The notes under the pieces are model-generated. The model was given only the letters and a program-made list of their open reading frames with translations, had not been told where the DNA came from and ran no database searches. Below are positions 6,765-13,848 of a stretch of 15,299 nucleotides of DNA, piece by piece. This stretch comes from JACJXF01 sp964349045 (GTDB taxonomy: Bacteria; Bacteroidota; Bacteroidia; Bacteroidales; GCA-2748055), in contig CAYGFI010000114.1 of assembly GCA_964349045.1 (NCBI GenBank), forward strand, positions 1-15,299. The letters are read 5' to 3'. The position numbers and the translations under genes are program-made. How positions within the stretch are numbered: position 1 is the stretch's first letter; every line of letters begins with the position of its first letter.

Positions 6765-7814
6765 TTAAACGAATTGATATCCATTATCAATCAACCCCTC
6801 ATTTTTCATTTCGATCCAAAATTCTTCCGGAATCTTAGCCAATAAAATTTCAACGTTTTTATGCATTGTTGAAACTTTGCTGGTATTGAGTGCAAGAGCC
6901 ACCACTGCAGGATGTGACATGGAAAATCTGATACAGGCCCCGGCAGGAGCTATATTGTATTTCTTACAAATAGTATTAAACCTGTCACGCCAGGAATAGA
7001 TGATCTTTCCTTCTTCCGAACCAGGTTCCACTTTCCTGTAGTCAAAAAAATCACCTCCGGTTAAAAAGCCTCCCTGAAAAACAGCAGAATTGATAACCCC
7101 TACTCTATCGTTATAAAGCTGGTTAATAAATGTCATAAATTCAGGTGTATGTTTCATGATGGTGAAGGAATTGGCAATCATCACCCAGTCAAATTTAACC
7201 AAAGTGTAAAATTCACTGATCGTCCTCCAGTCTTTGGATCCTATCCCGACTGCTTTCACTTTTCCATTCGCCTTCAGCTCGAAAAGGGCTTTGTATGCCT
7301 CCAGTACATCCGTGAAACGTTTTGCTCTGTCTTCTTGATCAGTTGCTGCAGCAAGGTATTCATCAGGATCATGTACAGAAACAACATCAGCTTTATACCC
7401 CCCGCCAAGAAGTTCATTTCCCTGTTGCCAACATTCGATTATACCTTTATAACTGATTCTTTGTACGGCATCGTACCCGAGATTTTTCCACACACCGGGT
7501 TCAAAAGTAGGTTCACCGGTAGTCAGGGGGATGCGGTACCACCCAAGTTTGTTACTAATAATGATATCCGAAGAATTAACATTTAACTCAGCTAAAATCC
7601 GCCCGATCATTTCAAGCGCCAGGCCGGCGCCGTATTTACCGGCGCTGTCAATCATTACTGGTTTATCGGTACAATCGAACCATCCCTGGACGAGTTCCTT
7701 TTTTTTGTCGTAGGTTAAATCGAGGTATAAATTACCCAGGTAGCTTGTACCATAAACTATTTGGGGTACCTGAAGACCGGTTTTACCCAGCTTATTTTTT
7801 AAAGTTAATTTCAT
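6765..7814 (-). CDS. Aldo/keto reductase, L-fucose dehydrogenase-like
   Basis: Predicted to oxidise the C1 hydroxyl of L-fucose (or a related aldose) to the lactone with NAD(P). The 349 residues keep the full catalytic set of the AKR barrel: Asp56 and Tyr61 (MIDSAGKYGAG), Lys89 (IISNKLGWYR) and His148 (VVSVHDPDEYL). The opening KLGKTGLQVPQIVYGTSYLG is the usual family N-terminus, so the start at 7814 is well placed. It resembles D-threo-aldose 1-dehydrogenases. It is the first gene of the minus-strand fucose block, and its product would feed the amidohydrolase 44 bases downstream. A 7-bp inverted repeat lies 20 bases upstream of its start and may control it. Family assignment is firm; the substrate is inferred from context. 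Confidence 0.88.
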   Translation of the reverse strand: MKLTLKNKLGKTGLQVPQIVYGTSYLGNLYLDLTYDKKKELVQGWFDCTDKPVMIDSAGKYGAGLALEMIGRILAELNVNSSDIIISNKLGWYRIPLTTGEPTFEPGVWKNLGYDAVQRISYKGIIECWQQGNELLGGGYKADVVSVHDPDEYLAAATDQEDRAKRFTDVLEAYKALFELKANGKVKAVGIGSKDWRTISEFYTLVKFDWVMIANSFTIMKHTPEFMTFINQLYNDRVGVINSAVFQGGFLTGGDFFDYRKVEPGSEEGKIIYSWRDRFNTICKKYNIAPAGACIRFSMSHPAVVALALNTSKVSTMHKNVEILLAKIPEEFWIEMKNEGLIDNGYQFV

Positions 7815-7833
7815 TTTTACTATTTATCATATC

Positions 7834-7850
7834 TGGCGCAAACTGCGCCA
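7834..7850. promoter_or_regulatory. Perfect inverted repeat upstream of the fucose genes
   Basis: TGGCGCA, AAC, TGCGCCA: seven-base arms with a three-base centre, 20 bases upstream of the aldo/keto reductase ATG (minus strand). It is GC-rich within AT-rich DNA and is not followed by a T-run in the direction of transcription. That fits an operator or a leader hairpin better than a terminator. Confidence 0.4.
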
Positions 7851-7862
7851 AATTTTAGCGCA

Positions 7863-7912
7863 TGGCAAAAAAACAAAACTCCAGGCTCCTGACTAACAGT
7901 AACCTGGAGTTT
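7863..7912 (-). terminator. Intrinsic terminator after tRNA-His
   Basis: On the minus strand, AAACTCCAGG pairs perfectly with CCTGGAGTTT across a 17-base loop. The following sequence is TTTTGTTTTTTT (the stem end merges with the T-run). It begins three bases after the encoded CCA of the tRNA. Confidence 0.88.
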
Positions 7913-7914
7913 CC

Positions 7915-7991
7915 TGGGGTGGAAGATGGGGTTCGAACCCACGACCTTCGGAACCACAATCCGACGTTCTAACCGGCTGAACTACTCCCAC
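7915..7991 (-). tRNA. tRNA-His (GTG anticodon)
   Basis: Reading the minus strand, a complete cloverleaf is seen. The acceptor stem GTGGGAG pairs with CTTCCAC (one G-U pair), there is a GTTC...GAAC D arm, and the anticodon stem is TCGGA/TCCGA with loop TTGTGGT. The T arm is GTGGG-TTCGAAC-CCCAT. The anticodon GTG decodes histidine. A G precedes position 1 (complement of 7992) and can pair with C73, the hallmark of tRNA-His. The 3' CCA is encoded (7915-7917). An intrinsic terminator follows at once. Confidence 0.97.
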
Positions 7992-8000
7992 CATTTTTAA

Positions 8001-8024
8001 CTTCCGTAGCTTTAGCGAAGGAAG
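8001..8024. repeat. Short palindromic interspersed repeat, copy 1
   Basis: A 24-base imperfect palindrome with CTTCC/GGAAG outer arms and the core GTAGCTTTAGCGAA. It sits between the tRNA-His 5' end and the run of N. It matches the copy at 8131-8154 except at one base pair of the stem, where both bases change together. Confidence 0.85.
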
Positions 8025-8025
8025 T

Positions 8026-8125
8026 NNNNNNNNNNNNNNNNNNNNNNNNNNNNNNNNNNNNNNNNNNNNNNNNNNNNNNNNNNNNNNNNNNNNNNNNNNN
8101 NNNNNNNNNNNNNNNNNNNNNNNNN
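8026..8125. other. Assembly gap, exactly 100 N
   Basis: The run of N is exactly 100 long, the usual placeholder for a scaffold join of unknown size. It lies between two copies of the same short palindromic repeat, so the repeat itself or a cluster of it may have broken the assembly. The true distance and content are unknown. Open frames that cross the gap have no meaning. Confidence 0.97.
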
Positions 8126-8130
8126 CTCAT

Positions 8131-8154
8131 CCTCCGTAGCTTTAGCGAAGGAGG
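8131..8154. repeat. Short palindromic interspersed repeat, copy 2
   Basis: Same core GTAGCTTTAGCGAA as copy 1, now with CCTCC/GGAGG arms. The second base pair of the stem has changed from T-A to C-G, a compensatory change that preserves pairing. It is in the same orientation as copy 1. The remaining 170 bases to the next gene (8155-8324) hold no gene or clear terminator that I can see. Confidence 0.85.
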
Positions 8155-8196
8155 ATTCTTTATCCAAAACCATAAGTATGGAAGATTTTGGGATTG

Positions 8197-8204
8197 CAAA
8201 TTTA
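8197..8204 (-). promoter_or_regulatory. Possible -7 box upstream of tRNA-His
   Basis: On the minus strand TAAATTTG matches the Bacteroidota -7 consensus TAnnTTTG exactly. No clear TTG -33 partner is seen. It overlaps an AT-only palindrome (8198-8211). It could drive tRNA-His and anything lost in the gap. Confidence 0.25.
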
Positions 8205-8324
8205 TAAATTTTTTTAAAGATTTCTCCCTTTCTCATAAAACTTTTTCTGAGTAATTCCGGGAATCAGGATGTCCAGGTTTATATAAAGCTTAAGCGGCTG
8301 GAGATATACTTGCTTTAATATCCC

Positions 8325-9953
8325 TTATCCTTCAACTTCACCTTTCCGGTTTCGAAAATTGTTTTCCTTTAACTCTTCCAGGTACCACTGAATAATCAAA
8401 GAATTATATGAATTATTGAAAACCTTAATTTTCTTGCCTTTTCGTGCCAAATCATTTACCAGCACACTCGTTATTTCATAATAATAAAAATTATCAAGCC
8501 GGCTATGAAATAACCTTAAAATATATTGAGGAAGGAAATACTTAATTCGGTTTTTTAACCTTTGCCTCCGTATTATTTTCTCAGTAGCCTGAAGTTCCTC
8601 ATCAAAATTCACACCTTCCGGTTCAAAAAACTCATTGGTCAGTATATCATCATATATATACTTGTTAATCTTCATGTGAAGGGGAAGTGTCCGGAAAAAA
8701 CTTACAAGCTCCTTATCCCAGTAAGGTAATCTGAATCCATATCCAAAAAAAGTATATGTAGTAACAGAATTAGCGATAAACTTGGCAAGTTTTTCCTTAT
8801 ATTCCCAGTCTTCCTGAATCGTATATGCCAGGTCTGGTTTCCCTGTAAATTTCTCTTCAAGGTTCTTTTCTATTCTGTCAAGAATCATATCTTTTTTTCC
8901 TGACCTTGGCCTTACATAGCAATACATAAACACAAAAAGACGCTCAGCAATTGCCCTGATGTTTTCAAATTCCTGAAGGTTTGCATATTTACCAAGGTGC
9001 CTGCCGCCAATAAAATCCCCGGTATGACCGGGTACGAAAATGCTGTCGTCAGGAATTAACTTGTTTTCTTTGAGATACCGGAGGGCAAAATATTCCTGCA
9101 GGTAAAACATGGAAACCAGGCTGGATGCATAGGGATAAAAATCCCTGAAATAGGGATCATTGATAAAATCTCTGATGAGATCATCAGAATGCTCTACACA
9201 TATCCATTTAAATCCTAATATTTCTGCAACTTTCCTCGATACCTTTATCTCTGGATTTTCAGGTCGGCCATAGGTAATACAGACTACCCTTGTATAATCA
9301 AACTTTTTTAACATCACTGCAATCAGCCGGCTGTCGTATCCTCCGCTCAGGGGAACAATAACTGTTCTGCCCTTCAGTCCGTCAATGAATCGTTTAAATG
9401 TATTATTTAGCATATCAATTCCCAGACTTCTCAGCTCGGGATACTCATCCTCAGAGGTCACATGCGTACGATAACTAAAAAAGAATTTACGCCTGGGGCC
9501 ATCTTTCCTGAGTTGAATTAATTCTCCAGCCTGTACCTGGTTTATCCCTTTGATGAGGGTTTCATATCCGGTCACAAAACCACTTGCTAAAAATTCATCC
9601 CAGCCGATATCGTTCGGCTCAGGTTTACCAAAATCTTTCAACAGACGATATGGATCATCAGAAACGACCCAATCACCATTAAATTCTATGTAAAAAACCG
9701 GAAATGCACGGATGGAGTCACAAGCGATATAGAGTTCTTCCTTATCATGAAATATTACACTAAAACAGCCATTGGCAAAACTCACCTTTTCATCCAGATC
9801 AGCGAAAGAGATGATACCGGAAAAATACTCCAAAAGCTGCTCTGCTTCATAGAAACGATCTTTCCTGTCATACAGATAACCCTTAACAGAAAGATTTCCC
9901 GAACTCTGCCAGGAAAATACCCCGGTGTTATGAACCAATAATACTGTATTCAT
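8325..9953 (-). CDS. Asparagine-synthetase-like ligase lacking the glutaminase cysteine
   Basis: 542 residues in two parts. The N-terminal class II amidotransferase-like domain (about 1-165) keeps fold-like features (FANGCFSVIFHD, YIACDSIRAFPVFY, WVVSDDPYRLL). It begins MNTVLL, so the catalytic Cys2 needed to release ammonia from glutamine is absent. The C-terminal synthetase domain has the ATP pyrophosphatase loop PLSGGYDSR (Ser-Gly-Gly-Tyr-Asp-Ser at 203-208) and a second motif GHTGDFIGG (309-317). It overlaps the upstream glycosyltransferase by 26 bases, so the two are probably translated together. Such proteins in polysaccharide loci may amidate sugar acids using free ammonia or ligate another amine; the substrate here is unknown. 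True housekeeping AsnB is unlikely given the missing nucleophile and this context. Confidence 0.82.
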   Translation of the reverse strand: MNTVLLVHNTGVFSWQSSGNLSVKGYLYDRKDRFYEAEQLLEYFSGIISFADLDEKVSFANGCFSVIFHDKEELYIACDSIRAFPVFYIEFNGDWVVSDDPYRLLKDFGKPEPNDIGWDEFLASGFVTGYETLIKGINQVQAGELIQLRKDGPRRKFFFSYRTHVTSEDEYPELRSLGIDMLNNTFKRFIDGLKGRTVIVPLSGGYDSRLIAVMLKKFDYTRVVCITYGRPENPEIKVSRKVAEILGFKWICVEHSDDLIRDFINDPYFRDFYPYASSLVSMFYLQEYFALRYLKENKLIPDDSIFVPGHTGDFIGGRHLGKYANLQEFENIRAIAERLFVFMYCYVRPRSGKKDMILDRIEKNLEEKFTGKPDLAYTIQEDWEYKEKLAKFIANSVTTYTFFGYGFRLPYWDKELVSFFRTLPLHMKINKYIYDDILTNEFFEPEGVNFDEELQATEKIIRRQRLKNRIKYFLPQYILRLFHSRLDNFYYYEITSVLVNDLARKGKKIKVFNNSYNSLIIQWYLEELKENNFRNRKGEVEG

Positions 9954-11136
9954 CTATGGTTTCACGGATTAATGTTCGGTATTTCTCACACACATATTCA
10001 CTACTGTATTTCTCAACGGCTTCATTACGAATTACTTCCGGATTAAAATTCTCGTAACTTAAATACATTCTTTCCATTGCATCTGCAAGTTCCTCTTCAT
10101 TTTCAACCGATACCAGAAATCCGTTGCTCTTATTAACAATTGATTCGGGACCTCCTGAACGGGTTGCTATTATCGGGCATCCTGTCGCTATGGCCTCAAT
10201 CAGCACCACTCCAAATGATTCAAAGCGACTGGGTAAAACCACGACATTCGATCGTTGCATTTCATCTTTTATACGTTCCCTGCTAACCTTCCCCAGGAAG
10301 CTTACCCTGTCGATGATTCCAAGATCAGCAGCGTATTTTTTCAATTTTTTTTCATCTTTTCCTTTTCCTGCAATTCTCAGAAAAAATTCGCCATCATTTT
10401 GTTCAAGAAATCGTGCAAAAGCGCCCAAAAGTATATCGAATCCCTTGATATGTTGAAGAATACCGGCACTCAGAAAAATAAACGGCAGAAGTTCCCGGGT
10501 CCTGCCGGAGGGTGCAAAAAACTCTGTATCTACAAGATTTGGAATAGTGCTGATCTCAGAAACCGGTATATTGCTGATTGTACTGATTTTATTTTTTAAG
10601 GCCTCGCTCACGCAAACAAGCCGGTTTGCATTGTTGAACGCTCCTTTGAGGTAATCTATATACCAGCTTTCAAAATATTCTTCCGATAATTCCAGGTGTT
10701 CCGTAAATCTCCCCCGGTGTTCCACAAGTATATACGGTATATGAAAAGCTTTTTTTAATCTGGCTGCCACAGCTCCGGCCCAAATTGAACTTTGTACAAT
10801 CATGATATCCGGTAACCCATGTTTTACCCTGTATTGCTCAAAATGCCTGATATATTTCCTTATCCACCGGTTTAAATTCCACTTCTCAAATTTCGGCCAT
10901 TTAAGTGTCGATCGTCTGCATACTAATACTCCATTTTCATCTTTCTCAGACCTCCGGCCCGATAACAAAATTTCATTTAATGAATTCCCGGTAAAAGTTA
11001 TTGTGCGGTTAACGAGAACATGTACCTCAAATTCTTTGCTGTTCAATGCTTCAGCATGGTCGCGAAAGAAAGTGCCTCCATCCGGCTGGTACCAGGAAGG
11101 CAAAATTAAAACTCGGTATGGCAGGATTTTTTTCAA
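9928..11136 (-). CDS. Glycosyltransferase family 4
   Basis: Transfers a sugar from a nucleotide donor to a growing glycan on the cytoplasmic face of the membrane. 402 residues with two Rossmann halves. The N-terminal acceptor half starts VLILPSWYQPDGGTFFRDHAEAL, where the glycine-rich loop sits. The C-terminal donor half has the SAGILQHIKGFDILL segment with Lys231 for the donor phosphate, and the retaining GT4 signature FESFGVVLIEA with the paired glutamates Glu306 and Glu314, then GCPIIATRSGGPESI. No signal peptide or membrane segment. It lies 133 bases downstream of the flippase and overlaps the ligase by 26 bases, so it belongs to a surface-polysaccharide block. Donor and acceptor sugars cannot be told. 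Confidence 0.93.
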   Translation of the reverse strand: MKKILPYRVLILPSWYQPDGGTFFRDHAEALNSKEFEVHVLVNRTITFTGNSLNEILLSGRRSEKDENGVLVCRRSTLKWPKFEKWNLNRWIRKYIRHFEQYRVKHGLPDIMIVQSSIWAGAVAARLKKAFHIPYILVEHRGRFTEHLELSEEYFESWYIDYLKGAFNNANRLVCVSEALKNKISTISNIPVSEISTIPNLVDTEFFAPSGRTRELLPFIFLSAGILQHIKGFDILLGAFARFLEQNDGEFFLRIAGKGKDEKKLKKYAADLGIIDRVSFLGKVSRERIKDEMQRSNVVVLPSRFESFGVVLIEAIATGCPIIATRSGGPESIVNKSNGFLVSVENEEELADAMERMYLSYENFNPEVIRNEAVEKYSSEYVCEKYRTLIRETIDEYSIIGS

Positions 11137-11236
11137 AATAATAATATTTAAAAAGTCTTGATCAACTGGAATAATAGTTGCCTAAAGTTAATAAATTACG
11201 ATAAACTAAAGGCATTCCAAACTCTAAGTAATCCAA

Positions 11237-11268
11237 ACTTCAGGCGCTTTAAATACTTCAGGCGCTTT
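11237..11268. repeat. 14-bp direct repeat after the flippase gene
   Basis: ACTTCAGGCGCTTT occurs twice (11237-11250 and 11255-11268), 18 bases apart start to start. It begins one base beyond the flippase stop codon on the minus strand. A shorter duplication, TCCAAACT (11216-11223 and 11232-11239), lies just beyond it. Confidence 0.75.
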
Positions 11269-11269
11269 T

Positions 11270-12595
11270 TTATTCCAGACTAATCGGCAACTCAATACTC
11301 TTTACAACCTCCTTCGGCCTGGTAAAATCTGCTTTCCTTGCCAGGTTAAGGTACCAATAGAAACTGTATCCTACAGAAAGGGTACTTACCAGACTGAACA
11401 AAATCACTGCAAGGTATAAGTTATTGTAATAAACTCCAATGGCAAGAGCAGGAATCCTTACTGCAAATTTTAGAACATCAAGCCACATAGCAGTTTGCTG
11501 CCTTTTTAACATATCCGGTAAAAATGATATCGGGGCAGATACCAATACTATAAAAATCCATGGAAGAAGTATTTGCATATATTTTCCGGCTTCAATCCAT
11601 TCCTTCCCGAATAATAAACTGAAAATAAAGGGCCCGCCAATGCCTGCAATTAAAAACGGAACCACTCCAAACTGAAAAAGTTTTATTGTCAGCCGACGCA
11701 CATCAGAGTATATTTTTTTCCCCTGGTTGTACTGACTTATGATTCTTTGTGAGAAAACCTGGCTAAATGAACTGGTTACGAGGTTTACCGGTCTGAATAC
11801 CATCAGAAAACCAAAAGAATAAAGTCCTGCCTCACCTGTCCCGAATTTGGAGGCTATCACAAATACGGGAAGGTTGGCAGAGAAATTATTGATCAGATTA
11901 TGTATCATATTAAAACGGGGAAAGAATCTATATTCTGAGGCCATCTCCTTCATTTCGGAAACACTTACTTTTTTAATAAAACCCTTGTTGAGTCTCAGGA
12001 AATCCGCGATAAACAGCATGATACCAATAAACTGTCCGATTATCGCACCCGCTATTAATCCGCCTCCATGAGCAAAAACCTTAGAAGTGCTTACTTTTAC
12101 AGCCGAGTTGGAAAGCGACTGACCAACGTTTGCGACAGCCATGCTGCCATAGCGTTTATTGCGGTTAGACCAATAGGAAAGACTTTGAAAAAGACCGATC
12201 ATCAGGGTGGAAAGGGGTACAAACCAAAGCCATTTCTCTATCAGGGGATCTCCCAGCAGGAATGCAAAACTCTTGTGGAAAAGGGCTACCATAACCAGGA
12301 GGAAAAGGCTGAATCCCAGACAAAGAAATGAACTCAGGGCTACCAGGTTAAGGGATTTCCGGTCGTCAACAGGCATCATCACCGCTGACTCATATTTTCC
12401 GGTAGACATAATTCCTGTAACGGCAATAATGCTCATATACAAGGCAAAGATCCCATGTTCGGAATTTGAATATATTCGCGCCAGAACCAGGTAAATAAGG
12501 ATCGCAATCCCCTGTGCGACTGTTGTGGCCGACATCAGGGTAAAAATATTCCTTACAAATTCATTCCTGGATAGTTCTTTAATTCTTTTTATCAT
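11270..12595 (-). CDS. Oligosaccharide flippase, Wzx-like (polysaccharide export family)
   Basis: Predicted to move lipid-linked glycan units across the inner membrane. 441 residues, overwhelmingly hydrophobic, with about 12 likely membrane segments. The first are IFTLMSATTVAQGIAILIYL, then GIFALYMSIIAVTGIM, a long segment in LVALSSFLCLGFSLFLLVMV, and WLWFVPLSTLMIGLF. The N-terminal pattern (basic MIKRIKELSRNEFVRN, then a first helix ending LARIYS with GIFALY after it) is typical of the MVF/PST group. It is the first gene of the minus-strand block with the glycosyltransferase and the ligase, supporting an O-antigen, capsule or exopolysaccharide role. Start at 12595 is the first Met of the frame and leaves a divergent 291-base intergenic region before the Bax-inhibitor-like gene. 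Substrate unknown. Confidence 0.9.
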   Translation of the reverse strand: MIKRIKELSRNEFVRNIFTLMSATTVAQGIAILIYLVLARIYSNSEHGIFALYMSIIAVTGIMSTGKYESAVMMPVDDRKSLNLVALSSFLCLGFSLFLLVMVALFHKSFAFLLGDPLIEKWLWFVPLSTLMIGLFQSLSYWSNRNKRYGSMAVANVGQSLSNSAVKVSTSKVFAHGGGLIAGAIIGQFIGIMLFIADFLRLNKGFIKKVSVSEMKEMASEYRFFPRFNMIHNLINNFSANLPVFVIASKFGTGEAGLYSFGFLMVFRPVNLVTSSFSQVFSQRIISQYNQGKKIYSDVRRLTIKLFQFGVVPFLIAGIGGPFIFSLLFGKEWIEAGKYMQILLPWIFIVLVSAPISFLPDMLKRQQTAMWLDVLKFAVRIPALAIGVYYNNLYLAVILFSLVSTLSVGYSFYWYLNLARKADFTRPKEVVKSIELPISLE

Positions 12596-12782
12596 ATCCT
12601 GAAAAAGGTAAACATGTTATGTCACGAAACAACAAAAACTCCAAAGATCACAAAGTTTATATTCTTATCAGAATTTAGCTTATGAAATTAAGAATTCCGA
12701 AGTCCTATTTGCATATTTTATCTAAAGAACAAAACAAAAATAGCACTTAAAACAGGAATATGTCTTTATTCATGCACAAATT

Positions 12783-12808
12783 GACAGACACTACCTGTCT
12801 AACAGGTC
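12783..12808. promoter_or_regulatory. Overlapping inverted repeats upstream of the Bax-inhibitor-like gene
   Basis: ACCTGT-CTA-ACAGGT (12793-12807) is a perfect 6-bp inverted repeat. It overlaps a second pairing, AGACA (12786-12790) with TGTCT (12796-12800). The site lies about 50 bases upstream of the -7 box at 12859. It is operator-like, but matches no known consensus that I recognise. Apart from this and the promoter, the stretch 12596-12886 shows nothing further. Confidence 0.35.
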
Positions 12809-12858
12809 AAACTTTTCCTTTGGCATACTGTTTGATAAATGTTGCAATCAAAATATTC

Positions 12859-12866
12859 TATCTTTG
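12859..12866 (+). promoter_or_regulatory. Candidate -7 box for the Bax-inhibitor-like gene
   Basis: TATCTTTG matches the Bacteroidota -7 consensus TAnnTTTG exactly, 20 bases before the ATG at 12887. TTG triplets at 12832-12834 and 12842-12844 are possible -33 elements, but neither is at the ideal distance. Its position makes a start at the upstream in-frame ATG (12839) unlikely. Confidence 0.5.
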
Positions 12867-12886
12867 AAATCAAAAAAAGCTGTAAA

Positions 12887-13636
12887 ATGAGTATTATGAA
12901 ATCTTCAAATCCTGCTCTGGGTAAAAATACCTTTACCAGTCCCGCCTATGCAGAACAGGGATCAGCGGTTATGACAATACAGGGAACTGTCAACAAGTCA
13001 TTTCTTCTGGTTGCTCTTGTTGTACTTGGGGCATCGTATACATGGAAACAAATGGCTGACGGAAATCCCGCCATGATGACTTATGTAATTGGTGGCGCTA
13101 TTGGTGGTTTCATCACAGCCATTATAACCATTTTTAAAAAAACATGGTCTCCCTATACTGCACCTTTGTACGCTCTTTTAGAGGGATTATTCCTTGGTGG
13201 CATATCGGCAATGTTTAACGCCAATTATCCTGGAATTGTTATTCAGGCAGTTGCTCTGACATTCGGAACCTTATTTGCCCTGTTATTCGCATATAAGTCA
13301 GGATTAATCAAGGTAACCGAAAATTTCCGTCTGGGAGTGCTTGCTGCAACAGGTGGGATAGCTATCGCTTATTTAATGTCTTTCATTCTTGGTATGTTTG
13401 GCGTGAACATCGGATTTATGCACAGTAATGGCCCGGTGGGTATCATCATCAGCCTGGTAATTGTTGTGGTAGCCGCACTAAACCTGGTTCTCGATTTCGA
13501 TTTCATCGAGTCGGGTGCAGAGCAGGGCGCACCCAAGTATATGGAATGGTATGCATCATTCGGACTGATGGTTACACTGGTTTGGCTGTACCTGGAGATG
13601 CTGCGGCTGTTATCAAAGCTTTCCAGCAGGAACTGA
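12887..13636 (+). CDS. Bax inhibitor-1/YccA family membrane protein
   Basis: 249 residues from the ATG at 12887. The frame is open back to an ATG at 12839, but a good -7 box lies between, and the family begins near KSSNPALGKNTF; an ATG at 12896 is also possible. The N-terminal cytoplasmic tail (MTIQGTVNKSF) is followed by seven hydrophobic segments, starting with LLVALVVLGASYTW and YVIGGAIGGFITAIITIF. PLYALLEGLFLGGISAMF carries the conserved glutamate. LVLDFDFIE has the paired acidic residues, and the last segment is FGLMVTLVWLYLEMLRLL. In characterised bacterial relatives such as YetJ, paired aspartates gate a pH-sensitive calcium leak; that role here is by family only. A heptamer repeat array begins 11 bases after its stop. 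Confidence 0.92.
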   Translation: MSIMKSSNPALGKNTFTSPAYAEQGSAVMTIQGTVNKSFLLVALVVLGASYTWKQMADGNPAMMTYVIGGAIGGFITAIITIFKKTWSPYTAPLYALLEGLFLGGISAMFNANYPGIVIQAVALTFGTLFALLFAYKSGLIKVTENFRLGVLAATGGIAIAYLMSFILGMFGVNIGFMHSNGPVGIIISLVIVVVAALNLVLDFDFIESGAEQGAPKYMEWYASFGLMVTLVWLYLEMLRLLSKLSSRN

Positions 13637-13647
13637 GACGGGATGAT

Positions 13648-13696
13648 GGTTAAAGGTTAAAGGATAAAGGTTAAAGGATAAAGGTTAAAGGATAAA
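13648..13696. repeat. Heptamer tandem array, 7 copies
   Basis: Seven perfect-length 7-base units with only one variable position, in order: GGTTAAA, GGTTAAA, GGATAAA, GGTTAAA, GGATAAA, GGTTAAA, GGATAAA. From the second unit on the T and A variants alternate, giving a higher-order 14-base period. It begins 11 bases after the stop of the Bax-inhibitor-like gene. No inverted partner is seen nearby. The rest of 13697-13848 holds only a small inverted repeat (AGACT-GAT-AGTCT, 13809-13821). Confidence 0.9.
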
Positions 13697-13848
13697 CAAA
13701 GGAAGAATTAAATATTTTGATTGTTTAAATCAATTTAATAATAACTTATTTTAACAATACACAAGAAATACCTGACAAGATTTTGTTTACTAAAATCCTT
13801 CCTCTGACAGACTGATAGTCTATTACCTTAAAGCCTAAAAATCAAATA

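Noticed and set aside
7969..8236. Open frames on the minus strand crossing the N run, with SFAKATE-like peptides
   Set aside because: They are created by the gap and by the palindromic repeat, and one overlaps tRNA-His. They are not genes.
11237..11270. GC-containing hairpin followed by six T on the plus strand, looking like a terminator
   Set aside because: No plus-strand gene precedes it, and on the minus strand, where the flippase and glycosyltransferase lie, there is no T-run after it. The stem also relies on G-U pairs. It is better described as a direct repeat.
13648..13696. CRISPR array
   Set aside because: The units are 7 bases and directly abutting with no spacers, so this is a simple tandem repeat.
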